Below, in pieces: positions 1 through 8,559 of a stretch of 64,000 nucleotides of DNA. The stretch covers positions 6,114,001 through 6,178,000 of the forward strand of contig NC_022657.1 of assembly GCF_000494755.1 (NCBI RefSeq), written 5' to 3'. A program made the translations under genes and the position numbers. The notes under the pieces are model-generated. The model saw only the letters and a list, made by a program, of their open reading frames with translations. It had not been told where the DNA came from and made no database searches. Every line of letters starts with the position of its first letter. Within the stretch, counting starts at the first letter, position 1. Source of the DNA: Amorphoplanes friuliensis DSM 7358 (GTDB lineage: Bacteria; Actinomycetota; Actinomycetes; Mycobacteriales; Micromonosporaceae).

Positions 1-456
1 CGGTCCTGGCGGGCCGCCTCGGCCCTGGTCTCGGGCGCGGTCACGGTGACCAGGTAGAGGTCGCGGCCCAGCGCCGAGTGCCCGGCCACCTCCGCCGACA
101 CCCGGTCCGAGACCTCCTGCAGCGCGTTCAGCTTCGGTGCGATCCCGTGGTACGGCACCAGTCCCAGCTTGATCGACTTGTCGGCGGGGTTCTCGGGGTA
201 CACGGGCAGTTCGGTCTGCCGCGGATAGCCCTGCCGGCGAGGACTCCAGCGCTGGTCCGGTGCGGCGTCGAGCCCGGTGGTGATGCGGCTCGTCCCGGGT
301 GTCTCGGCGGCGACCTGGTTGCGTTCGGGGCCGTTGCCGAAGTCCCGGGTCGAGGGCATCCCCGGGTCTCCCGGTGCGGCCGACGCCGGCGGAGCGACAA
401 GGGAGGTGGTCAGGAGCACCGCGCCGAGTCCGGCGAGAATCCGCGACTTTTCCACG
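1..456 (-). CDS. Secreted M14-family zinc carboxypeptidase, N-terminal part
   Basis: The gene reads leftward off the window edge, so only about 152 N-terminal residues are present. Translation from GTG at 456 gives a Sec signal peptide (basic VEKSR, hydrophobic core, PASA-A cleavage). A pro-region follows, then a segment containing KLGLVPYHGIAPKLNAL and HSALGRDLYLVTVTAPE, which matches the start of actinobacterial M14 carboxypeptidase domains. The zinc-binding HxxE and later His lie outside the window. A purine-rich GAGAGGG lies about 8 bases before the start. The family is known to hydrolyse C-terminal residues of peptides; the substrate cannot be told from this fragment. Confidence 0.75.
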
Positions 457-610
457 CCTCCGACCCTCTCGTGCGGACGGGCGCGACGCAACAACTTCCG
501 CTGCTGCGGGGGCATACCGAAGTGCTCATTCCATCGCGCCGGCGGCCGGCGTACTCCATCGGGGACCCCCGACATACTCATTGCGCTCTGGTAAAACTAT
601 CGCCGCCCCA

Positions 611-640
611 TTGACCATTGTGTCCCGACGCACCAATCTA
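611..640 (+). promoter_or_regulatory. Candidate sigma-70-type promoter for the first binding protein
   Basis: TTGACC at 611-616 resembles a -35 element. It is followed 17-18 bases later by AATCTA/CAATCT at 634-640, a weak -10. It lies in the AT-richest part of the intergenic region, about 100 bases upstream of the ATG at 739. This is pattern recognition only. Confidence 0.3.
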
Positions 641-696
641 TGGCGGCGACTCGGCGGTGGTGCCCCTTCTCGGCCCCGGGCACGGCCCCACTTCAA

Positions 697-727
697 GCTT
701 TCACGCTGCACGCTTTCACTCTGCGAG
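697..727. repeat. 15-bp-period direct repeat just upstream of a start codon
   Basis: GCTTTCAC occurs at 697-704 and 712-719, with flanking CGCTGC / TCTGCG also similar, giving two imperfect 15-bp units directly before the ribosome-binding site (GCGAGGGA) of the gene at 739. The spacing suits a regulator binding on one face of the helix, but no factor is known from the sequence. Confidence 0.35.
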
Positions 728-738
728 GGATTCACCCC

Positions 739-1698
739 ATGAGATATCGGCTCACCGCCGCAGCGGCGATCCTGGCTCTGAGCATCGCCGGTTGTGGCGG
801 GGCGACCTCCGATGCCGGCACCGACGACAAACCCGCCGCCGGATCCAAGGGCACCGTCAAACTCGCCATCAACCCCTGGGTCGGCTACGAAGCCAACGCC
901 GCCGTCCTCGGATACCTCCTGGAACACGAACTCGGCTACACCGTCGACAAGAAGAACCTCAAAGAGGAAATCGCCTGGCAAGGCTTCGAAACCGGTGAAG
1001 TCGACGCCATCGTCGAGAACTGGGGCCACGACGACCTCAAGAAGACCTACATCACCGACAAAAAAACCGCCGTCGACCTCGGCCCCACCGGCAACAAAGG
1101 CGTCATCGGCTGGTACGTCCCCCAGTGGATGGCCGACAAGTACCCCGACATCACCGACGGCAAGAACCTCAACAAGTACGCCGACCTCTTCAAAACCTCC
1201 GAATCCAAAGGCAAAGGCCAGCTCCTCGACGGCGACCCCTCCTTCGTCACCAACGACAAAGCCCTGGTCGCCAACCTCAAACTGAACTACGAAGTCGTCT
1301 TCTCCGGCAGCGAGGCCGCCATCATCAAGGCCGCCCAGCAAGCCACCGCCCAGAAAAAACCCCTGCTGTTCTACTTCTACGAACCGCAGTGGCTCTTCGC
1401 CAAAGAGAAGTACGCCCGCGTGAAACTCCCCGCGTACACCGCCGGCTGCGACGCCGACCCCAAGAAGGTCGCCTGCGACTACCCCGACTACATCCTGGAC
1501 AAGATCGCGTCGAAGAAGTTCGCCGACACCAACAGCCCCGCGTACCAGCTCATCAAGAACTTCACCTGGACCAACGACGACCAGAACCTCGTCTCGGACT
1601 ACATCACCAACCAGGGCATGACCGCCGAAGCCGCCGGCGAGAAATGGGCCAAGGAACACGAAGCCACCTGGAAGCCGTGGATCCCGGCCAAGAGCTGA
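739..1698 (+). CDS. Glycine-betaine/quaternary-amine-type ABC substrate-binding lipoprotein (paralog 1)
   Basis: This 319-residue lipoprotein has a signal peptide ending in a lipobox, LSIAGC, with Cys19 as the lipidation site. The mature part is an OpuAC-type periplasmic binding domain with conserved aromatic segments NPWVGYEAN, ENWGHDDLKKTY and GWYVPQWM, which in the family form the cage around quaternary ammonium ligands. The ATG at 739 was chosen over longer in-frame readings because it gives the signal peptide and has GCGAGGGA upstream. No permease or ATPase gene is nearby; the next operon is a conservon. It is homologous along its whole length to the protein at 6099. Codon choice is odd: AAA, GAA and CAA are used far more than in neighbours. 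The ligand is inferred only from family. Confidence 0.88.
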   Translation: MRYRLTAAAAILALSIAGCGGATSDAGTDDKPAAGSKGTVKLAINPWVGYEANAAVLGYLLEHELGYTVDKKNLKEEIAWQGFETGEVDAIVENWGHDDLKKTYITDKKTAVDLGPTGNKGVIGWYVPQWMADKYPDITDGKNLNKYADLFKTSESKGKGQLLDGDPSFVTNDKALVANLKLNYEVVFSGSEAAIIKAAQQATAQKKPLLFYFYEPQWLFAKEKYARVKLPAYTAGCDADPKKVACDYPDYILDKIASKKFADTNSPAYQLIKNFTWTNDDQNLVSDYITNQGMTAEAAGEKWAKEHEATWKPWIPAKS

Positions 1699-1709
1699 CG
1701 GATGTCACC

Positions 1710-1735
1710 GGTCGCCGCGCATCCGCGCGGCGACC
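1710..1735 (+). terminator. Hairpin after the first binding-protein gene
   Basis: An 11-bp perfect stem (1710-1720 with 1725-1735) encloses the four-base loop ATCC and starts 12 bases after the stop codon. There is no U-tract, which is common for actinobacterial terminators. It suggests the binding-protein transcript mostly ends before the conservon. Confidence 0.5.
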
Positions 1736-2115
1736 ACCGTCCCCGGCGCCTTTGCCTCCGGCGCAGTGGACGAATTTCGGATTTGCGCCGGGTACGACAT
1801 CTGCTCGCAATCTTGCGGCGACACGATGATCCCGATCATCGATCGACTCACCTGGTGTCCGCCGACAAAACCTGACAGTTCGCCTGCTTCCCGGCCGGAC
1901 TGAGTAACTTTCGCGTTCATTAGTAGTACATCGTGGACTACCGGTCGGCTCATCGCTATGGTCCGGGATGCCACGGCAAGGCCAAGCCGTCCCCAAGGCC
2001 TAAGGAGAGTTTGCGTGCCCGCACGGAGTCGTCCGGTCGCAGGCCCGATCACGATCGGTGTCCGGCCCGGACCCGGCACCACCGCCTGCCGCACCACTCC
2101 GGAGGCGGTTCACCC
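1736..2115. other. Intergenic region upstream of the conservon
   Basis: About 380 bases contain no credible gene. A relatively AT-rich stretch at 1900-1935 (ttcattagtagtacatcg) may contain the cvn promoter, but no clear -35/-10 pair was recognised. The upstream open extension of the kinase frame to 1933 is Pro/Arg/His-rich without domain character and is treated as non-coding. Confidence 0.4.
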
Positions 2116-4584
2116 GTGAGAATCCCGCGTCCCCGGCAAGCCCACCACGACACCGACCCGACCGCCGCGACGAGCGAGGCCGGTCCCCCGGCCGGCGCAC
2201 CCGCGGCCCGCAGCACCGGCGGCACCATCCGCCGCCGTGTCGTCCGCACCCTGACTCTCCCCGTCGCCGCCGTGCTCGTCCTGCTCGGCGTCATCACGGT
2301 GATCGAGGTCGACAACTACCGCAACGCGGCCGCGTCCGCCCGTGCCGTGACCCTCGTGCTGGCGGTCCAGGACCTGGTCCAGGAGCTGCAGACCGAGCGT
2401 GGCCTGACCGCCGGTCTGCTCGGCGGCAACGTCGGCTTCAAGGCCGAGCTCGGCCCGGCCCGTAAGCGTGTCGACGACCAGCGCACCAAGGTCGAGGAGC
2501 TGATCGCCCCCGGCGGCACCGCGCAGGACCGCGTGGCCACCGCTGTCGCCCAGCTCGACGGTCTGGCCGGTGTCCGCGCCGGCACCGACGCCGGTGCCGC
2601 CGACCGAGCACCCACCTTCACCTTCTACACCGGTCGCATCGCCGAGCTGAGCAATGTCGACTACGGCCTGGACAGCTCGGCCGACCCGGCCCTGCGCCGC
2701 GGTGTCTCGGCCCTCGGCGCGCTCGGCGACGCCAAGGAGAGCACGGCCCAGGAGCGCGCGTTCCTCAACGGTGTCTTCTCCGCCAGCGGCTTCAACCGCG
2801 GCGAGTTCCTCCAGTTCGTGACCATGCGCTCGGCCAAGGACGCCGCCCTGGCCGAGTTCACCCGGTACGCCACGGACACGCAGCTCGAGGCCCGTGACTA
2901 CGTGCTGGGCACCGGTGCCGCGCAGACCGCCGCCTACTTCGAGCAGGTCGCGCTGAACGCCGGCGACGGCCGCAACCTCCAGGTCAACCCGCAGTCCTGG
3001 TGGTCCTCGCAGACCACGGTCCTGGACGACATGCGGCAGTTGCAGCAGCACGTCGGTTCGGTCATCCGGGCCCGCGCGGCGACCCTGCAGGACCAGGCCA
3101 CCACCCGCATGGGCCTGCTCATCGGTGCCGTGATCCTGTGCTTCGCCGGCTCGGTCTACCTGGCCGCCGTGGCGTCCCGCTCGATCGCCCGGCCCCTGGC
3201 GACCCTGGCCGACGAGGCCAACCGCCTCGCCGGTGAGCAGCTGCCCGAGGCCGTGCGCCGGGCCACCGCCGGTGACGACGACGCACCACCGCCGACCGTC
3301 CGCATCCCGGACGGCGCCAGCGACGAGGTCCGCCTGGTCGCCGACGCCCTCGACCGGGTGCAGGCCACCGCGTACTCCCTGGCCACCGAGCAGGCGATGC
3401 TGCGGCGCAGCACGACCGAGTCGCTGGCCAACCTGGGCCGCCGCAACCAGAACCTGCTGCGGCGCCAGCTGGGCTTCATCACCAGCCTCGAACGCGAGGA
3501 GTCGGACCCGACCGGTCTGGCCAACCTGTTCGAGCTCGACCACCTCGCCACCCGCATGCGCCGCAACGCCGAGAGCCTGCTGGTCCTCGTCGGTGCGGCC
3601 AGCCCCCGCCAGTGGTCCGAGCCGCTGCCGATCGCCGACGTCATCCGCGCCGCCGTCTCGGAGGTCGAGGAATACCGGCGGGTGCAGCTGCGCCGGGTCG
3701 ACGAGGCCCTGGTCGCCGGTGCGGTCGTCAGCGGCGTCGCGCACATGCTCGCCGAGCTCGTGGAGAACGGTCTCGCCTTCTCCCCGCCGGACGCCGACGT
3801 CGAGATCCAGGGCCGCCGCATCGGCGACAACTACCTGATCGCGATCACCGACCAGGGCATCGGCATGAACCGCGCCGACCTCGAGCTGGCCAACCAGCGC
3901 CTGCGCGGCGAGGGTGACTTCATCACCGCGCCGACCCGGTTCCTCGGCCACTACGTCGTCGGCCGCCTGGCCACCGACATGGACATCGACGTGCAGCTGG
4001 CACCCTCGCCGGTGACCGGCGTGACCGCCCGCATCGTGCTGCCGCCGTCGATCCTCGCCGGCCCGCAGTCGGTCGGCGCCCCGCAGGCGGCCCCGCAGCC
4101 GCAGCGCCTGGCACCCCCGGAGCCCGCTCCCGAGCCCGTCCGCGCCCGGGAGCGCCCGCGGGCACTGGAGTCGTCCGACCCGGCGATCACCCAGGTGATC
4201 CACCTGCCGGGCGCCGAGCCGCCGGCCACCGACAGCCGCATCCGGCCGACGACCATCGAGTACGTCACCGCGGCAGGCAGCCCCGCGGTCCGGGCGGACC
4301 ACACCGAGCAGCCGGCGTCCGCGCCGACGCTGGGAATGGACATGTACACGTTCGCCCCGCCACCCGACGACGCCGACCGTACGCCGAACGGCCTGCGCAA
4401 ACGCAACCCCCGTACCCGGAAAGCGGCGAACTCCGGTGCCGCGGCGGGCGCAGGTGCGGCCCCCACCCGCACCGCCGAGCGCCCGGCGCCGGTCGCCGAC
4501 TCACCGGAGGAGGTACGTGCCCGGTTGACCGCCTTCCGCAGCGGCGTCCAGCGGGGCAGCACCGACTCGACCGACCGCCCGTGA
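2116..4584 (+). CDS. cvnA: Conservon sensor kinase-like protein CvnA with nitrate/nitrite-sensing (NIT) domain
   Basis: This 822-residue membrane protein starts at GTG 2116 with CCGGAGGCGG upstream. The first membrane helix is at about residues 45-64, an extracytoplasmic all-alpha NIT-type domain runs to about 330, and a second helix lies at 332-352. A HAMP-like linker, a dimerisation segment (LGRRNQNLLRRQL ... ELDHLATRMRRNAE) and a GHKL ATPase domain (N box ELVENGLAFSPP, G box DQGIGM) follow. The C-terminal ~230 residues are a low-complexity Pro/Ala tail. In Streptomyces conservons the CvnA protein works with the roadblock, DUF742 and GTPase partners, all of which follow here. Kinase activity in this family is uncertain. 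The flanking binding lipoproteins may present a ligand to the extracellular domain, which is inference. Confidence 0.88.
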   Translation: MRIPRPRQAHHDTDPTAATSEAGPPAGAPAARSTGGTIRRRVVRTLTLPVAAVLVLLGVITVIEVDNYRNAAASARAVTLVLAVQDLVQELQTERGLTAGLLGGNVGFKAELGPARKRVDDQRTKVEELIAPGGTAQDRVATAVAQLDGLAGVRAGTDAGAADRAPTFTFYTGRIAELSNVDYGLDSSADPALRRGVSALGALGDAKESTAQERAFLNGVFSASGFNRGEFLQFVTMRSAKDAALAEFTRYATDTQLEARDYVLGTGAAQTAAYFEQVALNAGDGRNLQVNPQSWWSSQTTVLDDMRQLQQHVGSVIRARAATLQDQATTRMGLLIGAVILCFAGSVYLAAVASRSIARPLATLADEANRLAGEQLPEAVRRATAGDDDAPPPTVRIPDGASDEVRLVADALDRVQATAYSLATEQAMLRRSTTESLANLGRRNQNLLRRQLGFITSLEREESDPTGLANLFELDHLATRMRRNAESLLVLVGAASPRQWSEPLPIADVIRAAVSEVEEYRRVQLRRVDEALVAGAVVSGVAHMLAELVENGLAFSPPDADVEIQGRRIGDNYLIAITDQGIGMNRADLELANQRLRGEGDFITAPTRFLGHYVVGRLATDMDIDVQLAPSPVTGVTARIVLPPSILAGPQSVGAPQAAPQPQRLAPPEPAPEPVRARERPRALESSDPAITQVIHLPGAEPPATDSRIRPTTIEYVTAAGSPAVRADHTEQPASAPTLGMDMYTFAPPPDDADRTPNGLRKRNPRTRKAANSGAAAGAGAAPTRTAERPAPVADSPEEVRARLTAFRSGVQRGSTDSTDRP

Positions 4585-4614
4585 CCGCCCCCCACCCCGC
4601 AACGAGGTCGAACC

Positions 4615-5040
4615 ATGAGCGTTGACACGTCTGCCGACCGGCACCAGTTCAACTGGTTGCTGGGCAACTTCGTCCACCAGACCGACGGTGTCCGCGACGC
4701 GGTCGCGGTGTCGTCCGACGGCCTGCTCATCGCGAGTTCGGACGGCCTGAACCGCGCCGAGGCCGACCACCTGGCCGCGATCGTCTCCAGCCTGGCCAGT
4801 GTCGCCCGCAGCGCGTCGCGGCGCTACGACTTCGACGGCCTCAAGCTCATCATGATCGAGATGCGGCGCGGCTTCCTGCTGGTGTCGGTCATCGCCGGGG
4901 GCAGCTGCCTCGGGGTGGTCGCCGGCGGGGACAGCGACGTGGGCCTGGTGGGGTACGAGATCTCGATGCTGGCCGACCGGTTCGGCGCCCTGCTCACCCC
5001 GGCGCTGATATCCGAGTCCCGCCAGTACCTCCCGCGATGA
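4615..5040 (+). CDS. cvnB: Roadblock/LC7-domain protein CvnB
   Basis: The 141-residue protein is a single roadblock/LC7 domain, with the typical opening FNWLLGNFVHQTDGVRDAVAVSSDGLLIASS and a later LASVARSASRRYDFD segment. In conservons and in MglB-type systems this fold controls a partner small GTPase; that partner would be the protein at 5458. The gene starts 30 bases after cvnA and its stop overlaps the cvnC start (ATGA). It has no signal peptide and is cytoplasmic. Confidence 0.92.
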   Translation: MSVDTSADRHQFNWLLGNFVHQTDGVRDAVAVSSDGLLIASSDGLNRAEADHLAAIVSSLASVARSASRRYDFDGLKLIMIEMRRGFLLVSVIAGGSCLGVVAGGDSDVGLVGYEISMLADRFGALLTPALISESRQYLPR

Positions 5041-5474
5041 GCCATCGGGGGGAGTGGGGCCCGGACCCCCGCATGATCCCGTACACCGCCGAGCAGCCGC
5101 CGCCCGCGTGGACGCCACCCGCGCCGGGTCCTCGTGCTCCAGAGCCCGAGGACGACCTCGTGGTGCGCCCGTTCATGCTCACCGGCGGGCGGACCCGTCC
5201 GCTGCACGACGGGCTGCGCATCGAGACGCTGCTGCACGCCTCGCCCGCGGCGCTGTCGGCACCGTTGCGTTTCGAGTCGCGGCGCATCGTCGAGCTGTGC
5301 CAGGCGCCGATGTCCATCGCGGACCTCGCCGTGGCGCTGAAGGTGCCGCTCGGTGTCATCCGGGTGATCGTCGCCGACCTGGTCACCGACGGTTATCTGC
5401 GCATCGAGGAGCAGCTCGGCGAGCTGCCCATCGCATTGATCGAAAGGATCAGGGATCGTGTACGGGCGCTTTAG
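5037..5474 (+). CDS. cvnC: DUF742-family protein CvnC
   Basis: This 145-residue protein has a proline-rich N-terminus, then the DUF742 core (RPFMLTGGRTRP, FESRRIVELC, SIADLAVALKVPLGVIRVIV, LVTDGYLRI). The core looks like a winged-helix-like fold. DUF742 proteins are constant members of conservons; their biochemical role is not established. The start overlaps cvnB by four bases and the end overlaps cvnD by 17 bases, which implies translational coupling. Confidence 0.9.
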   Translation: MSHRGEWGPDPRMIPYTAEQPPPAWTPPAPGPRAPEPEDDLVVRPFMLTGGRTRPLHDGLRIETLLHASPAALSAPLRFESRRIVELCQAPMSIADLAVALKVPLGVIRVIVADLVTDGYLRIEEQLGELPIALIERIRDRVRAL

Positions 5475-6072
5475 TGAACCGGCGCCGACGCCGGCGCCGC
5501 TGCCGCCGGTGGCGGTCAAGATCGTGATCAGTGGTGGTTTCGGCGTGGGCAAGACGACCTTCGTAGGCGCGATCTCGGAGATCGAGCCGCTGGTCACCGA
5601 GGCCGAGATGACCGAGCGGTCGATCGGCATCGACGACACCTCGGCGGTGTCGGCCAAGACGACCACGACCGTGGCGCTCGACTTCGGCCGCATCACCCTC
5701 GACGACGCGCTGCTGCTGTACCTGTTCGGCACCCCCGGCCAGGACCGGTTCGCGTTCCTCTGGGACGACCTGGTCGACGGTGCGCTCGGCGCCGTGGTGC
5801 TGCTCGACGTGCGCCGCATCGAGGACTGCTTCCCCGCGATCGACTATTTCGAGGAACATGAGATCCCGTTCCTGATCGGGGTCAACACCTTCGACCGGTC
5901 CCAGCGCTTCGACCTCGAGGAGGTCCGCGACGCGCTGGGCATCGGGCCGGACGTGCCCATCCTGGACTGCGACGCCCGGCACCGTGAGTCGGTCAAGAAC
6001 GTCCTGGTCGCCCTGACCGAGGAGGTTCTCACCAAGCGGCTGAGCCGCGAACGGCCGGTGCCGACGTGGTAG
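5458..6072 (+). CDS. cvnD: Conservon small GTP-binding protein CvnD
   Basis: This 204-residue GTPase begins at GTG 5458 with AAAGGATCAGGG in front. It has a P-loop GGFGVGKTT near residues 26-34, a switch region ending in FGTPGQDRF (DxxG replaced by TPGQ, usual for this family) and an NTFD motif as the NKxD equivalent. It is the last member of the four-gene conservon and probably acts as the switch regulated by the roadblock protein. The start lies within cvnC. Confidence 0.9.
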   Translation: MYGRFSEPAPTPAPLPPVAVKIVISGGFGVGKTTFVGAISEIEPLVTEAEMTERSIGIDDTSAVSAKTTTTVALDFGRITLDDALLLYLFGTPGQDRFAFLWDDLVDGALGAVVLLDVRRIEDCFPAIDYFEEHEIPFLIGVNTFDRSQRFDLEEVRDALGIGPDVPILDCDARHRESVKNVLVALTEEVLTKRLSRERPVPTW

Positions 6073-6098
6073 CCGCCTCCCCACAGAAACGGACGACG

Positions 6099-7052
6099 AT
6101 GCTGAGAACGCGCCGGCTGGCGGCCCTCCTGAGCGTGCTGGCCCTCGCTGCCTGCGGTGACTCGGCGACCGCGATCGTCGCGCCGCCGGGGGTCGAGCGC
6201 ACGCCCTGCGGCAACGTCTCGATCGCCGTGAACCCCTGGGTCGGTTACGAGGCCAACGTGGCCGTGGTCAGCTATCTGCTCAAGCAGGAGCTGGGCTGCA
6301 CGGTGGCCGAGAAGGACCTCACCGAGGACGAGTCGTGGAAGGGCCTGGCCAGCGGCGAGGTCGACGCCATCCTGGAGAACTGGGGCCACGACGACCTCAA
6401 GAAGACCTACATCGACGACAAGAAGGTCGCCGTCGAGCAGGGCCTGACCGGCAACAAGGGTGTCATCGGCTGGTACGTGCCGCCGTGGATGGCCAAGGAA
6501 TACCCGAACATCACCAAGTGGAAGAACCTCAACGAGTTCGCCGACCGCTTCAAGACGGCGAAGTCCGACGGCAAGGGCCAGCTGCTGGGTGGCGACCCGT
6601 CGTTCGTCACCAACGACGCCGCCCTGATCAAGAACCTCAAACTCAACTACAGCGTCGTGTACGCCGGCAGCGAGGACGCGCTCATCGCCGCGTTCCGCAA
6701 GGCCGAGAAGGACAAGAAGCCGCTGATCGGGTACTTCTACACGCCGCAGTGGCTGCTGTCGGAGATTGATCTGGTGCACATCCCGCTGCCGATCTACAAA
6801 CCCGGCTGCGACGCCGACCCGGACACCGTGGCCTGCGACTACCAGCCGTACGACCTCGACAAGATCGCGCGGAAGGCGTTCGTCGACTCGGGCAGCCCGG
6901 CGGCCGACCTGATCAAGAACTTCCGCTGGACCAACGACGACCAGAACGCCGTGGCCCGCGACATCACCGTCAAGAAGCTGTCCCGCGACGACGCCGCGAA
7001 ACGCTGGCTGGACTCGCACCGCTCGACCTGGCAGGCCTGGCTCCCCCGCTGA
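6099..7052 (+). CDS. Glycine-betaine-type ABC substrate-binding lipoprotein (paralog 2)
   Basis: This 317-residue lipoprotein lies 26 bases downstream of cvnD on the same strand, so it is probably co-transcribed with the conservon. The ATG at 6099 gives a clean signal peptide with lipobox LALAAC and lipidated Cys19; a GTG at 6066 overlapping cvnD is an alternative. The mature domain shares with the protein at 739 the segments NPWVGYEAN, ENWGHDDLKKTYI, GDPSFVTND, PGCDADP and WTNDDQN, so the two are clear paralogs. Codon use here (AAG, GAG) is typical of the window, unlike paralog 1. No transporter membrane component is present, which suggests a sensory role. Confidence 0.88.
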   Translation: MLRTRRLAALLSVLALAACGDSATAIVAPPGVERTPCGNVSIAVNPWVGYEANVAVVSYLLKQELGCTVAEKDLTEDESWKGLASGEVDAILENWGHDDLKKTYIDDKKVAVEQGLTGNKGVIGWYVPPWMAKEYPNITKWKNLNEFADRFKTAKSDGKGQLLGGDPSFVTNDAALIKNLKLNYSVVYAGSEDALIAAFRKAEKDKKPLIGYFYTPQWLLSEIDLVHIPLPIYKPGCDADPDTVACDYQPYDLDKIARKAFVDSGSPAADLIKNFRWTNDDQNAVARDITVKKLSRDDAAKRWLDSHRSTWQAWLPR

Positions 7053-7056
7053 CGAG

Positions 7057-8559
7057 CTACCCGGGCCGGCTCACCACGAGCCGGTCCGCGGTGGTCAGCT
7101 CCTCGGTGAAGTGCCGCACCGCGCTGCCCGGGGCGGCCTTGGCGGCGTACATCGCGATGTCCGCCCGGCGCAGCAGCTCACCCGCGTCGGCGCCGCTGTG
7201 GCCGGCGGCGAGACCGATGCTGGCACCTATCGGCACCTCGGCGTCGCCGAGAAGCACCGGCTCGGCGAGTGCGTCGAGCATCCGCCGCGCGACGTCCTCG
7301 GCCACCTCGGCCCCGGCGTCCCCCATCACGACGACGAACTCGTCACCGCCGAGCCGCGCCACGGTGTCACCCTCGCGGACACACGCACCCAGCCGCCGCG
7401 CCACCACGATCAGCAACCGGTCGCCGGCGTCGTGCCCGAGCGTGTCGTTGACCTGCTTGAACCCGTCGAGGTCGAGCAGCGCCACCACGACGGGCGCGGT
7501 CGACGGCGAGGCCAGCGCGGCCTCCAGACGCCGGTGGAACAGCACCCGGTTGGGCAGCTGCGTGAGCGCGTCGTGGGTGGCGCTGTGGTCCAGGCGCCGC
7601 ACCAGCTCCCCGTTGTCGATCAGCGCGGTCACCTGCCGCAGCGCCACCAGAGCGGTCAGGACCACGGCCGCCAGCACGACAACCACGTCGTCGGCCAGAC
7701 CGGCATCGAAGGCGACCTGGACCAGCAGCACGTCCACGGCCGCCACTGCGACGTACGGGAAAAGGCTGAACGGCCGCCGGTCGCGGTCGGCGCCGGGCTG
7801 AGAACTGCCCCGCCGCTGCCTCTCCGCGGCGAGCACGGCCACGAAGAAGCAGGCCGGATTGCCGACCATGGTGGCGAACAGGTGCGGGAACGACTCCTGC
7901 AGGTACGGCTGCAGCGCGGGAGCCAGCGTGCCGACCAGCACCGCCGTGGCGAGCAGCCGTAACGAGCCTCTGTCCACGTACCGGTGGCCGGAAAGAACGA
8001 CCTTGACCACCGAGAAGACGGCGACCATCCCGGTGACCGTGAGGATCAGGGAGCCGATCAGACCGAAACCCTCGGCACCGACCAGGTGACGCGTCTGGAA
8101 GTGCCAGAGGAAAACGGCGGCGGCGAGCATGACGGTGCCGGCGTCGAGAACGACCCGCAGCAGCGCACCGGGCTGCCGGTCACCGAGTGGCAGCCGCAGG
8201 AGCGCGTAGACGATGAACAGCTGAGCGAGCGCAGCCCCGGCGATCAGCACGGGAGTGACGTGCGCTCCCCCGCTGTCCGGATTGCGCCAGACGTCGTAGG
8301 CCTGCGCGGCCAGCGCCACGGAAGCCGACCCGGCGGCGATGGAGAGCCTCCGCCAGAAGAGCCGCGTCGGCAGCGGCAGCCCTTCGACCCGCGAGGTCCG
8401 CAGCAGCGCGGCGGTGAGCACCAGACCCGCGGCCAGGGTGGGCAGCCACAACAGCAACGAGGGCCCGACCGGATGCACAGCGTTGACCGCGAACCAGAGC
8501 AGCGCGGAGCCGGCTACCGCACCGGAGATCCGGCCCAGGCTTGCCCGCTCATCGGCCAC
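7057..8559 (-). CDS. Membrane diguanylate cyclase (GGDEF)
   Basis: This 500-residue protein starts at GTG 8559. The first ~300 residues form about eight to nine hydrophobic helices without a recognised sensor signature. A C-terminal GGDEF domain follows, with ATHDALTQLPNR, LLDLDGFKQVNDTLGH and the intact active-site motif GGDEF at 404-408. An RxxD inhibitory site (REGD, 395-398) lies five residues before the motif, so product inhibition is likely. The family makes c-di-GMP from two GTP. The start overlaps the end of the peptidase gene by 11 bases, which places it as the last gene of the minus-strand GTPase operon. Confidence 0.92.
   Translation of the reverse strand: MADERASLGRISGAVAGSALLWFAVNAVHPVGPSLLLWLPTLAAGLVLTAALLRTSRVEGLPLPTRLFWRRLSIAAGSASVALAAQAYDVWRNPDSGGAHVTPVLIAGAALAQLFIVYALLRLPLGDRQPGALLRVVLDAGTVMLAAAVFLWHFQTRHLVGAEGFGLIGSLILTVTGMVAVFSVVKVVLSGHRYVDRGSLRLLATAVLVGTLAPALQPYLQESFPHLFATMVGNPACFFVAVLAAERQRRGSSQPGADRDRRPFSLFPYVAVAAVDVLLVQVAFDAGLADDVVVVLAAVVLTALVALRQVTALIDNGELVRRLDHSATHDALTQLPNRVLFHRRLEAALASPSTAPVVVALLDLDGFKQVNDTLGHDAGDRLLIVVARRLGACVREGDTVARLGGDEFVVVMGDAGAEVAEDVARRMLDALAEPVLLGDAEVPIGASIGLAAGHSGADAGELLRRADIAMYAAKAAPGSAVRHFTEELTTADRLVVSRPG
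7063..7087. terminator. Possible bidirectional terminator between convergent genes
   Basis: CCGGCTC (7066-7072) and GAGCCGG (7078-7084) form a perfect 7-bp stem with loop ACCAC, extendable by three pairs including a G-U. It sits 10 bases after the stop of the binding protein and inside the last codons of the convergent GGDEF gene. Confidence 0.35.

Larger units (their letters stand above)
457..738. other. Divergent intergenic region before the first binding-protein gene
   Basis: These 282 bases separate the carboxypeptidase and the binding lipoprotein and should hold both promoters. The composition is less GC-rich around 590-640. Apart from the candidate promoter and the direct repeat listed separately, no gene or RNA structure is visible. 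Confidence 0.5.

Noticed and set aside
2110-4302. Long open frame on the minus strand opposite cvnA
   Set aside because: It mirrors the GC-rich codon pattern of cvnA, has no start with a ribosome-binding site, and its translation is Gly/Asp/Val-rich without domains.
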